Of a stretch of 5,334 bases of DNA, positions 1-4,846 are shown piece after piece (position 1 is the first letter of the stretch; each line of letters begins with the position of its first letter). The notes beneath the pieces were generated by a model that did no database searches, was not told the origin of the DNA, and saw only the letters and a program-made list of their open reading frames with translations. Source of the DNA: Myxococcales bacterium (GTDB lineage Bacteria; Myxococcota_A; Polyangia; Polyangiales; Houyiibacteriaceae); assembly GCA_013002645.1 (NCBI GenBank), contig JABDJF010000807.1:1-5334 (forward strand), given 5' to 3'. A program made the translations under genes and the position numbers.

Positions 1-1268
1 GTGGTGCCGATGTACTCGTTGCCGAAGGTCTTGCCTGTCGAGGAGAAAAGGCCCGCCAGGTCGAGCTGGTATTTATCCTTGATGCTCGGATTATTTCGGT
101 CGTTCCAATAGAAACCAAGACCGGCGCTGCCCGTGGAGAAATTGAAAGCCGTCGGAGGTGGCGTGAAGTACTGCGCGAACTCTCCCGTCGTCGCGCTGTT
201 CGCGATGTTGGTGCCCAATCGGAGCGCGATGAAGTCTTTCTTGAAGCGATATTCGAAACCGATTTTGAGGCTATAGCTGTTTTGCCAGCCGAACGGCACG
301 ACGATGGGATCCAAGCCGGTGCCGTCGGTGGTGACGGTTTGGTTCTTGTTTCCGGTCCTGTCAGCGCCATGGAATTGAGCTCTAAATTCAAAAGCCAGCA
401 GCAAGTGTCTGTTCGCCTGATACGAGACGCCGAAGTGGATGGCATGGGGGATGAACCAGTCCGCGCTCGCATCGAGATTGAGCGCGGTTCCGCCGAGGAT
501 GGTTTCGGTCGTGCCGGTCAGCTTGATCTTCGAGTACATGCGATACATCGCGCTGATTCTGACTTTGCGATGCGGTTTGATGGTGAAGCCGAACCGGGGC
601 GACGGGAAGCCCACGCCGCCGATGTTGTTCTTCACGTTCTGGTAGCTGACCGCGTCGAACACGGCGCCGACGTTCTGATAGAGATCAGAGACTTGCTTCG
701 AGAACGGCAGCCGCAGTGCCATGCCCAATAAGAACTTTTCGTGGACTTTGAATGAAAATCCGGCCGAAAATTCGCCTACGAAGAACGTGACATCGAGGTT
801 CCGTTGCTCCGGGCTCGTACAGTTGGGTGGGGTGGACGGAGCATATTCGGGCCCAGGCCCGACCGGATCGCCGTCCACGCACCTCACGTTACTGAAAGAC
901 GACCCGTAGCCCGTCTCGATGTAGATGCCGCCCGCGAACACGACGCGGGGCGCGATACGCCCAGCGATGAACCCGGCCGGGATCGGACCAAAACCGACGC
1001 CGGAGTCGACCACCGTGTTGGGGCCGGCGACCGGTGCACGCTGGTTGGTGAACAGGGCGACGAAGTTCACGGTGAAGCCAAGCTTCTCGATGCCCTCCAA
1101 GTTGGCGGGGTTGAGCACGAGCGCCGCAGGTTGGTCGAGGTAGGTCACCCCCGTGAGCCCCATTCCGATGCTTCGGCTGTCGTAGGCGGTAGGTTCGGGG
1201 TTGGCGCTGGCGAGCGCCGGAGTGAGCATGCCCGTCACGAGGCATGCCGTCAGTAGTTTGTGCTTCAT
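1..1268 (-). CDS. FadL/OmpP1-type outer-membrane beta-barrel transporter, 3' end cut off
   Basis: The minus frame is open from ATG 1266-1268 to the left edge: 422 codons with no stop, so the C-terminus lies outside. Residues 1-22 form a signal peptide (Lys-rich start, hydrophobic core, ALASA with likely cleavage after Ala22). Next come SIGMG (33-37) and, after a short spacer, LVLNPANL (50-57). This matches the N-terminal plug region of FadL-family proteins, where a glycine-rich stretch precedes an NPA motif. The rest alternates aromatic and polar residues in strand-like segments with Asn/Gly/Pro-rich loops, as in an outer-membrane barrel. The family carries hydrophobic compounds such as long-chain fatty acids or aromatics inward; the substrate cannot be read here. 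Cys130 and Cys150 bracket a Pro/Gly-rich loop. A lipobox-like LTAC at residues 6-9 is too close to the N-terminus to be credible. The visible length is near the usual 420-480 residues, so little is probably missing. The family call is fairly sure, the substrate unknown. Confidence 0.8.
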   Translation of the reverse strand, partial: MKHKLLTACLVTGMLTPALASANPEPTAYDSRSIGMGLTGVTYLDQPAALVLNPANLEGIEKLGFTVNFVALFTNQRAPVAGPNTVVDSGVGFGPIPAGFIAGRIAPRVVFAGGIYIETGYGSSFSNVRCVDGDPVGPGPEYAPSTPPNCTSPEQRNLDVTFFVGEFSAGFSFKVHEKFLLGMALRLPFSKQVSDLYQNVGAVFDAVSYQNVKNNIGGVGFPSPRFGFTIKPHRKVRISAMYRMYSKIKLTGTTETILGGTALNLDASADWFIPHAIHFGVSYQANRHLLLAFEFRAQFHGADRTGNKNQTVTTDGTGLDPIVVPFGWQNSYSLKIGFEYRFKKDFIALRLGTNIANSATTGEFAQYFTPPPTAFNFSTGSAGLGFYWNDRNNPSIKDKYQLDLAGLFSSTGKTFGNEYIGT

Positions 1269-1271
1269 TAC

Positions 1272-1295
1272 GGGGGGGGCTCCTCCACCCAGCCC
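1272..1295 (-). promoter_or_regulatory. Leader of the FadL-like gene: Shine-Dalgarno in a small hairpin loop next to a C8 tract
   Basis: On the minus strand the sequence reads GGAGGA (1281-1286), then 12 bases to the ATG, a longer gap than usual. Eight of those 12 bases are an unbroken run of C (G on the plus strand, 1272-1279). A five-base GC-rich stem, GGGCT/AGCCC (1291-1295 with 1277-1281), would place GGAGG in its nine-base loop. The ribosome-binding role of GGAGGA is likely. Control by hairpin or by tract-length change is only a possibility. Confidence 0.45.
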
Positions 1296-1314
1296 GCGGC
1301 CGGGGGGTCGGCGC

Positions 1315-1345
1315 AGGATACATGGAAAGCCCGCCGATAGGTCAA
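1315..1345 (-). promoter_or_regulatory. Weak sigma-70-like promoter candidate for the FadL-like gene
   Basis: On the minus strand TTGACC (1345-1340, 5 of 6 to the -35 consensus) is followed after 19 bases by TATCCT (1320-1315, 4 of 6 to the -10 consensus). The spacing is longer than the ideal 17. The -35 box starts two bases after the T-run of the msrA terminator, so a fresh promoter here makes positional sense. The consensus match alone is weak. Confidence 0.3.
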
Positions 1346-1347
1346 CC

Positions 1348-1382
1348 AAAAAACACCTGGTGGATGTACAAATAACCAGGTG
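1348..1382 (-). terminator. Rho-independent terminator of msrA
   Basis: Read on the minus strand, CACCTGGT (1382-1375) and ACCAGGTG (1361-1354) form a perfect 8-bp stem with a 13-base loop. It is followed at once by TTTTTT (1353-1348). It starts 25 bases after the msrA stop codon. On the plus strand no T-run follows, so it should work in the msrA direction only. It separates msrA from the FadL-like gene downstream on the same strand, making a shared transcript unlikely. The loop is rather long, so efficiency is uncertain. Confidence 0.75.
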
Positions 1383-1407
1383 AAATCCGTCTCTTAGCTG
1401 GCGTGTC

Positions 1408-2061
1408 TCAAATCGCCGCGAGCTTCGTGGGGCATCCTACACCGGTGCCGCCAAGGCCGCAGTATCCGGCCGGGTTCTTCGCGAGGTATTGCTGGTGGTA
1501 GTCCTCCGCATAGTAGAACGGCGGTGCGTCGATGACCTCGGTCGTGATGCGCCCGTATCCGGCATCGTCGAGAGCGCGTTGGTAGCGTTGCATCGATTCC
1601 GTCGCCGTTTGGCGCTGCACATCGTCAAAGCAATAGACGCCGGAACGATACTGCGTGCCCCGGTCGCCGCCCTGTCGCATGCCCTGTGTCGGGTCGTGGC
1701 TCTCCCAGAACAGCTTGAGAAGCTCTTCGTAGCTCACTTCTTCCGGCCGATAGACGACTAGGACGACCTCGTTGTGACCGGTCAGTCCGGAGCACACCTC
1801 TTCGTAGGTGGGATTCGGAGTTTGGCCCGCGGCGTAACCGACCGCGGTCGTGAAGACCCCTTCGGCTTCCCAAAATTTTCGCTCGGCTCCCCAGAAGCAT
1901 CCAAGGCCGAACATCGCCTTGTGCGTGTCCTCGGGGAATGGGCCTTCGAGCGGAGCGCCGAGGACGAAGTGACGGGCCGCCACCGGCATTTGCGTGTCCC
2001 GCCCTGGTAGGGCCTGCTCGGCCGTGGGCATTCGAAGCTTCTTCTCGGAATTGAAGAACAT
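1408..2061 (-). CDS. msrA: Peptide-methionine (S)-S-oxide reductase MsrA
   Basis: A 217-residue protein that reduces the S epimer of methionine sulfoxide in proteins and free methionine, with electrons normally from thioredoxin; it is cytoplasmic. The active-site motif GCFWG is at 54-58 with catalytic Cys55. Other family landmarks are TGHNE (94-98), HDPTQ (122-126) and GTQYRS (135-140). The C-terminal Cys201 and Cys210 match the two recycling cysteines of the E. coli-type enzyme, so the full three-cysteine relay is present. The length is close to E. coli MsrA (212). The N-terminal stretch with SEKKL and ALPGR (17-21) resembles the E. coli N-terminus, which supports this start over the inner Met11, although no Shine-Dalgarno precedes ATG 2061-2059. 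It is transcribed away from the sirtuin gene and ends in an intrinsic terminator. No msrB is visible. Identification is very secure. Confidence 0.97.
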   Translation of the reverse strand: MFFNSEKKLRMPTAEQALPGRDTQMPVAARHFVLGAPLEGPFPEDTHKAMFGLGCFWGAERKFWEAEGVFTTAVGYAAGQTPNPTYEEVCSGLTGHNEVVLVVYRPEEVSYEELLKLFWESHDPTQGMRQGGDRGTQYRSGVYCFDDVQRQTATESMQRYQRALDDAGYGRITTEVIDAPPFYYAEDYHQQYLAKNPAGYCGLGGTGVGCPTKLAAI

Positions 2062-2096
2062 AGTTGTTTACATAGGGAACTAGTGCCGCATTGCCA

Positions 2097-2107
2097 GTGC
2101 CTAGGCT
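2097..2107 (+). repeat. Left copy of an 11-base direct repeat flanking the sirtuin gene
   Basis: GTGCCTAGGCT occurs here and again at 2907-2917. Beyond the exact core the copies stay alike: allowing one inserted base and one mismatch, about 18 positions align through CCTCTGC versus TCCCCTGC. The core contains the 8-base palindrome GCCTAGGC. This copy lies in the msrA/sirtuin intergenic region. Its function is unknown and it may be coincidence. Confidence 0.4.
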
Positions 2108-2118
2108 CCTCTGCTTGG

Positions 2119-2139
2119 CGATAGGACGATAATACGATA
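2119..2139 (+). promoter_or_regulatory. Three CGATA motifs at exact 8-base spacing over a -10-like element, divergent promoter region
   Basis: CGATA starts at 2119, 2127 and 2135, giving three 8-base tandem units in the 88-base gap between the divergent msrA and sirtuin genes. The middle unit includes GATAAT (2128-2133), one base from the -10 consensus, which would start transcription about 10 bases before the sirtuin ATG. No convincing -35 lies 16-18 bases upstream. On the minus strand the same bases read TATTAT (2134-2129), which could serve msrA. The array may be an operator, but no regulator is identified. Confidence 0.35.
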
Positions 2140-2149
2140 ACCAAGGTCG

Positions 2150-2914
2150 ATGGAGGAGCGGCAGATCGCCGAGATTGCCAAGCGGCTTCGCGGCAGCCGG
2201 AGCGTCCTGTTCATCACGGGAGCGGGCATTTCGGCCGACTCGGGCTTGCCGACCTATCGCGGGATTGGAGGGCTCTACGAGCAGGACGACACCGACGACG
2301 GCATCCCCATCGAGGCGGCGCTTTCTGGGGCCATGTTCCAGCGTGATCCTGCGCTGACCTGGAAGTACATTCATCAAATCGAAAGCTCGTGCCGGGATGC
2401 AGGCCCGAATCGCGCTCATCACGTCATTGCCGAGCTCGAGGAGCGATTCGACCGGGTCTGGACGCTGACACAAAACGTCGACGGTTTGCATCATGCGGCG
2501 GGCAGCGGACAGGTCATCGACATCCACGGCGACGTGCATCGCTTGTTGTGTACTCGCTGCGGTCATCGTTGGCGGGTACACAGCTACCTAGGCCTCGACA
2601 TCCCGCCGTCTTGCCCCGAGTGCGCCTCCTTGGTTCGGCCCGAGGTCGTCTTGTTTGGCGAAATGTTGCCGCTGGATCGCGCGCGCACTCTGCAGGAGCA
2701 GTTGATGCGTGGATTCGACGCGGTGTTTTCCATCGGGACCACCAGCGTGTTTCCATACATCGCCGAGCCGGTGATCGATGCCCGGCGCCGCGGCGCGCTG
2801 ACCGTCGAGATTAACCCCGGCACGAGCGAAGTTTCACACATCGTCAACTACCGACTTCGGACCGGGGCGGCTGCGGCGATGGATGCGGTTGTCCGCGCGC
2901 TCGATCGTGCCTAG
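2150..2914 (+). CDS. SIR2-family (sirtuin) NAD-dependent protein deacylase
   Basis: A 254-residue, single-domain sirtuin that removes acyl groups from lysines using NAD+, giving nicotinamide and O-acyl-ADP-ribose. The NAD-binding motif GAGISADSGLPTYRG spans 24-38, TQNVDGLH is at 107-114 and the catalytic His126 sits in IHGD (125-128). A zinc site is formed by Cys134/Cys137 and Cys155/Cys158. GTTS and EIN near the C-terminus complete the Rossmann fold. All catalytic and zinc residues are intact. At the place of the CobB/SIRT5 Tyr-x-x-Arg pair (after Trp71) it has Ile74 and Ile77, so desuccinylase activity is not expected; a deacetylase or hydrophobic-acyl deacylase is more likely. ATG 2150 is the first start after an in-frame TAA (2138-2140). 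Its upstream AAGG is too close to be a good Shine-Dalgarno, while GGAGGAG lies just inside the gene (2152-2158). An acetyltransferase gene follows after 12 bases, presumably in one operon. The family is certain, the acyl preference inferred. Confidence 0.95.
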   Translation: MEERQIAEIAKRLRGSRSVLFITGAGISADSGLPTYRGIGGLYEQDDTDDGIPIEAALSGAMFQRDPALTWKYIHQIESSCRDAGPNRAHHVIAELEERFDRVWTLTQNVDGLHHAAGSGQVIDIHGDVHRLLCTRCGHRWRVHSYLGLDIPPSCPECASLVRPEVVLFGEMLPLDRARTLQEQLMRGFDAVFSIGTTSVFPYIAEPVIDARRRGALTVEINPGTSEVSHIVNYRLRTGAAAAMDAVVRALDRA

Positions 2915-2917
2915 GCT
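2907..2917 (+). repeat. Right copy of the 11-base direct repeat flanking the sirtuin gene
   Basis: This is the second exact GTGCCTAGGCT, 810 bases after the first. It includes the TAG stop codon of the sirtuin gene (2912-2914) and runs into the 12-base gap before the acetyltransferase gene. No transposase, integrase or terminal inverted repeats accompany it. Confidence 0.4.
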
Positions 2918-2926
2918 TCCCCTGCC

Positions 2927-3619
2927 ATGGGGGGTCAAGAGGAGGGCTATCGGTACGACCGCGCGTACGATGAAACCGTTCATCTGACCGATGGGCAGCG
3001 GGTCCAGCTGCGTCTCGTGCGCCCCTCGGACAAAGACATGCTTCGCGAAGGATTCGAGCACTTGTCTCCCGATTCTCGCTACGCGCGTTTCATGGCACCC
3101 AAATCGAGACTAACCGAGAGGGAGCTCCAATACCTGACCGACGTGGACGGCGTGGACCATTTTGCGATGGGCGCCATTCGTCGTCGCTTCGTATCGCCCG
3201 ACGAGGGCATTGGAACCGCGCGGTTCGTACGTTTCATCGATAGGCCGGACACGGCCGAGCCGGCGGTGACCGTTCTGGACGCATTCCAGAGCAAAGGCCT
3301 CGGCTCAATCCTCTTGCAACGCCTGATCGAAGCCGCATGGGAGCGAGACGTGCGCTGGTTCGTGACCGAGCTGCTGGCGGAAAACAAGGCATCGAGGCGC
3401 ATGATCGAATCGCTGAGCCCAGAGGTTTCGTTCCGGCACTCCGGGGACGGTGCCCTGGTCGCGACGCTGCCTGTTCCCGAGCCCGACCGAACGCCAACGG
3501 CGCCCGGCTTCTTCGCAGGGACTTCGATCCAGAAGCTTCTCTCCTATGTGGCTCGATCGAACGTCTCGGTCCGGCCTCGGGTTACCAAGCCACCCGAGCC
3601 ACCCGGCTACGACACCTGA
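2927..3619 (+). CDS. GNAT-family N-acetyltransferase, Pat/PatZ acetyltransferase-domain type
   Basis: A 230-residue protein predicted to transfer an acetyl group from acetyl-CoA to an amine, perhaps a protein lysine. RLVRPSDKDML (29-39) followed by HLSPDSRYARF (45-55) matches the opening of the GNAT domain found at the C-terminus of the protein acetyltransferases Pat/PatZ. The acetyl-CoA pyrophosphate-binding loop (motif A) is QSKGLG at 121-126, followed by the helix SILLQRLIEAA; LLAEN at 149-153 fits the next conserved strand and loop. The large acyl-CoA-synthetase-like part of Pat/PatZ is absent. Residues from about 178 on form a Pro-rich, probably flexible tail. It starts 12 bases after the sirtuin stop with no Shine-Dalgarno before the ATG, so translation may be coupled to the sirtuin; AAGAGGAGGG lies inside the gene at 2937-2946 with no usable start just after it. 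Its 3' end overlaps the converging DJ-1 gene by 13 bases. A small-molecule substrate cannot be excluded. Confidence 0.88.
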   Translation: MGGQEEGYRYDRAYDETVHLTDGQRVQLRLVRPSDKDMLREGFEHLSPDSRYARFMAPKSRLTERELQYLTDVDGVDHFAMGAIRRRFVSPDEGIGTARFVRFIDRPDTAEPAVTVLDAFQSKGLGSILLQRLIEAAWERDVRWFVTELLAENKASRRMIESLSPEVSFRHSGDGALVATLPVPEPDRTPTAPGFFAGTSIQKLLSYVARSNVSVRPRVTKPPEPPGYDT

Positions 3620-4176
3620 ACCGGAAACATCATCGGTGCGCGCACCTCGACCATGCGCTGAGCATTGGTGAGCGTGCCGACGATCCGCAGGGCGAATGGG
3701 AACGCGGTGCCCGGGCCCCGGCTGGTGATCAGCTTGCGATCGGCCACGACCGGGTGTTCGCTGTAGTCGCCCCAGGTTTCGAGCTCGCACTTGACGCTCG
3801 GATGGCTCGTGAGCTGATAACCCTGGAAGACACCGTGCGCCTGAAGCGCAACGGGCGCGGCGCAAATCGCAGCGACCCAGCGCCCGCTTCGTTCTTGCTG
3901 ACGAAGAAGCTCTCCGACTTTTGAAGAGGCCGCGAAGCGTTTCGCGCCTTCGGCCCCGCCTGGAAGAACCAGCACATCGAATTCCCCGTCGACGCTTTCG
4001 AGCGCGACATCCGGCGTGATCGTCACGCCGCGGCTGCACCGGATCGGAATGGCGCCCTCGAGGCCCGCGACCGTGACCTCGATCCCCCCACGGCGCAGCA
4101 CATCGATGCTGATGACCGCTTCCATTTCCTCACTGCCCTGTGCGAGCAGTACCAGTGCAGTCGGCTGGGCGCTCAT
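3607..4176 (-). CDS. DJ-1/PfpI family protein (DJ-1/YajL subgroup)
   Basis: A 189-residue cytoplasmic protein, the same length as human DJ-1 and resembling it throughout. The N-terminus has LAQGSEEMEAV (11-21) with Glu17 at the place of DJ-1 Glu18, then CSR (47-49) and LPGG (71-74). The nucleophile elbow AAICAAP (102-108) holds Cys105, equivalent to the redox-sensitive Cys106, and His125 in SHP and SRGPGTAF (152-159) complete the site. Members protect cells against oxidative and carbonyl stress; glyoxalase III, deglycase and chaperone activities have been proposed and are debated. The frame stays open to an ATG at 4215, but ATG 4176-4174 is preferred: it overlaps the TGA of the preceding gene as ATGA, has GAGGA six bases upstream, and gives the family length. 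Translation is thus probably coupled to the exported phosphatase-like gene. The 3' end overlaps the GNAT gene. Family call very secure; physiological substrate unknown. Confidence 0.95.
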   Translation of the reverse strand: MSAQPTALVLLAQGSEEMEAVISIDVLRRGGIEVTVAGLEGAIPIRCSRGVTITPDVALESVDGEFDVLVLPGGAEGAKRFAASSKVGELLRQQERSGRWVAAICAAPVALQAHGVFQGYQLTSHPSVKCELETWGDYSEHPVVADRKLITSRGPGTAFPFALRIVGTLTNAQRMVEVRAPMMFPVQVS

Positions 4177-4778
4177 CGCAGGTCCTCGCAGTTTCGCGAC
4201 TTGTCGGCCTTGCAAATCTCCGCAATTCGTTCACGGAGGGCCGTTTCGAGCTTGGTCAGACCAAGGCTCTTGGCCAGGTCCATGGCGGCCGCCGCACTGA
4301 CGCGGTCGACCACGAAGGCTTTCAAGCCGAGCAAGGCGCTCGCCCGTTGCCCCGATTTGCAATGCACGACCGCGGGCAGTGCGTCCTGCTCCCCTAGGGC
4401 CTTTGCGAGCGAGCGCGCGTTGGCTTCGGTGAGGCCGGCCGGTCCTGGGACTGGGATCGATACGAATTTCATGCCGAGGCGCTCCACGGTCGCCTGCTCG
4501 CCTTCATCGCCCTGCTCGCTTTCCGCGCGCAGGCTGATGACGGTGCGGTACCCGGATTCTTCGATTGCTTTCAGCTGATCGGGGGAGGGCTGGCCTCCAA
4601 TCAGCAGGCCGTCCTTGGTGACGCGGGCATCGGGGATCGGAACCAGCGGCGGCGTTTGGTCGATATTTTTCGGGGAGCTTGGTTTCTCGGGTTCGCCGTC
4701 CGCCAACGCGTCCGGCGGAACACCCAGAAGACCGCTCAGCGCGATCAAGGAAATGATTGCAAATGCACGATTCACCAT
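4173..4778 (-). CDS. Exported DUF442/Blh-like phosphatase-fold protein
   Basis: A 201-residue protein. Residues 1-26 form a signal peptide with likely cleavage after DALA (23-26), so it should act in the periplasm or envelope. A Pro-rich linker (about 29-50) leads to the domain, which starts with LLIGGQPSPDQL (58-69) and GYRTVISLR (76-84). The P-loop HCKSGQRAS (139-147) holds Cys140 and Arg145. This is the cysteine-phosphatase fold of DUF442 (the phosphatase-like part of Blh proteins), where Cys and Arg are four residues apart rather than the usual five of dual-specificity phosphatases. True phosphatase activity is unproven for this group, and no obvious general-acid Asp is visible in IPVPGPAGLT (108-117). 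Cys189 and Cys197 near the C-terminus could form a disulfide after export. GAGGGG (4783-4788) ends four bases before ATG 4778-4776. The stop overlaps the DJ-1 start. It lies 68 bases downstream of the FAD dehydrogenase gene on the same strand. Confidence 0.85.
   Translation of the reverse strand: MVNRAFAIISLIALSGLLGVPPDALADGEPEKPSSPKNIDQTPPLVPIPDARVTKDGLLIGGQPSPDQLKAIEESGYRTVISLRAESEQGDEGEQATVERLGMKFVSIPVPGPAGLTEANARSLAKALGEQDALPAVVHCKSGQRASALLGLKAFVVDRVSAAAAMDLAKSLGLTKLETALRERIAEICKADKSRNCEDLR
4183..4187 (-). promoter_or_regulatory. Ribosome binding site that fixes the DJ-1 gene start
   Basis: GAGGA on the minus strand lies six bases before ATG 4176-4174, inside the end of the phosphatase-like gene. 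Together with the ATGA overlap it favours this start over the in-frame ATG at 4215, which would add 13 residues not found in typical DJ-1 proteins. Confidence 0.7.
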
Positions 4779-4790
4779 TGGACCCCTCTC

Positions 4791-4827
4791 TCAACGATGT
4801 TCTCGAGGGCCCGCGCCGTCAACGATG
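4791..4827 (-). repeat. Pair of 9-base direct repeats upstream of the phosphatase-like gene
   Basis: TCAACGATG occurs at 4791-4799 and 4819-4827 (CATCGTTGA on the minus strand), 28 bases apart start to start, within the 68-base gap before the phosphatase-like gene. The second copy provides TTGACG (4822-4817), which resembles a -35 box, but no good -10 follows 16-18 bases later. The pair could be regulator half-sites; the evidence is only the repeat and its place. Confidence 0.3.
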
Positions 4828-4846
4828 GTCCGCTTGACTTCACGGC

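Noticed and set aside
282..1256. Plus-strand open frames of about 150 codons opposite the FadL-like gene
   Set aside because: The minus strand is open for 422 codons with a signal peptide and family motifs. The plus-strand products show no recognisable motif and no good ribosome binding site.
1242..1268. Lipoprotein signal (LTAC) at the start of the FadL-like protein
   Set aside because: The cysteine is residue 9, leaving no room for a normal hydrophobic core before it. A signal peptidase I site after Ala22 fits better, and FadL-family barrels are not lipoproteins.
1625..2581. A 318-codon minus-strand open frame crossing msrA, the divergent gap and half of the sirtuin gene
   Set aside because: It lies out of frame with msrA and antisense to the sirtuin, both clear family members. 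Its product is Arg/Pro-rich low-complexity sequence typical of shadow frames in GC-rich DNA.
2150..3619. Sirtuin-based phage defence system (such as SIR2 with an HerA or Argonaute partner)
   Set aside because: The sirtuin is a canonical single-domain zinc-containing deacylase, and its neighbour is a GNAT. No nuclease, ATPase, Argonaute or phage-sensing partner is present.
3305..4039. A 244-codon minus-strand frame across the DJ-1 and GNAT genes
   Set aside because: It is out of frame with DJ-1 and antisense to GNAT, and its product is Arg-rich without motifs.
4174..4215. Upstream ATG (4215) as start of the DJ-1 gene
   Set aside because: It would add 13 residues before the conserved N-terminus and overlap the phosphatase-like gene further. 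ATG 4176 has a Shine-Dalgarno, an ATGA junction and the family length.
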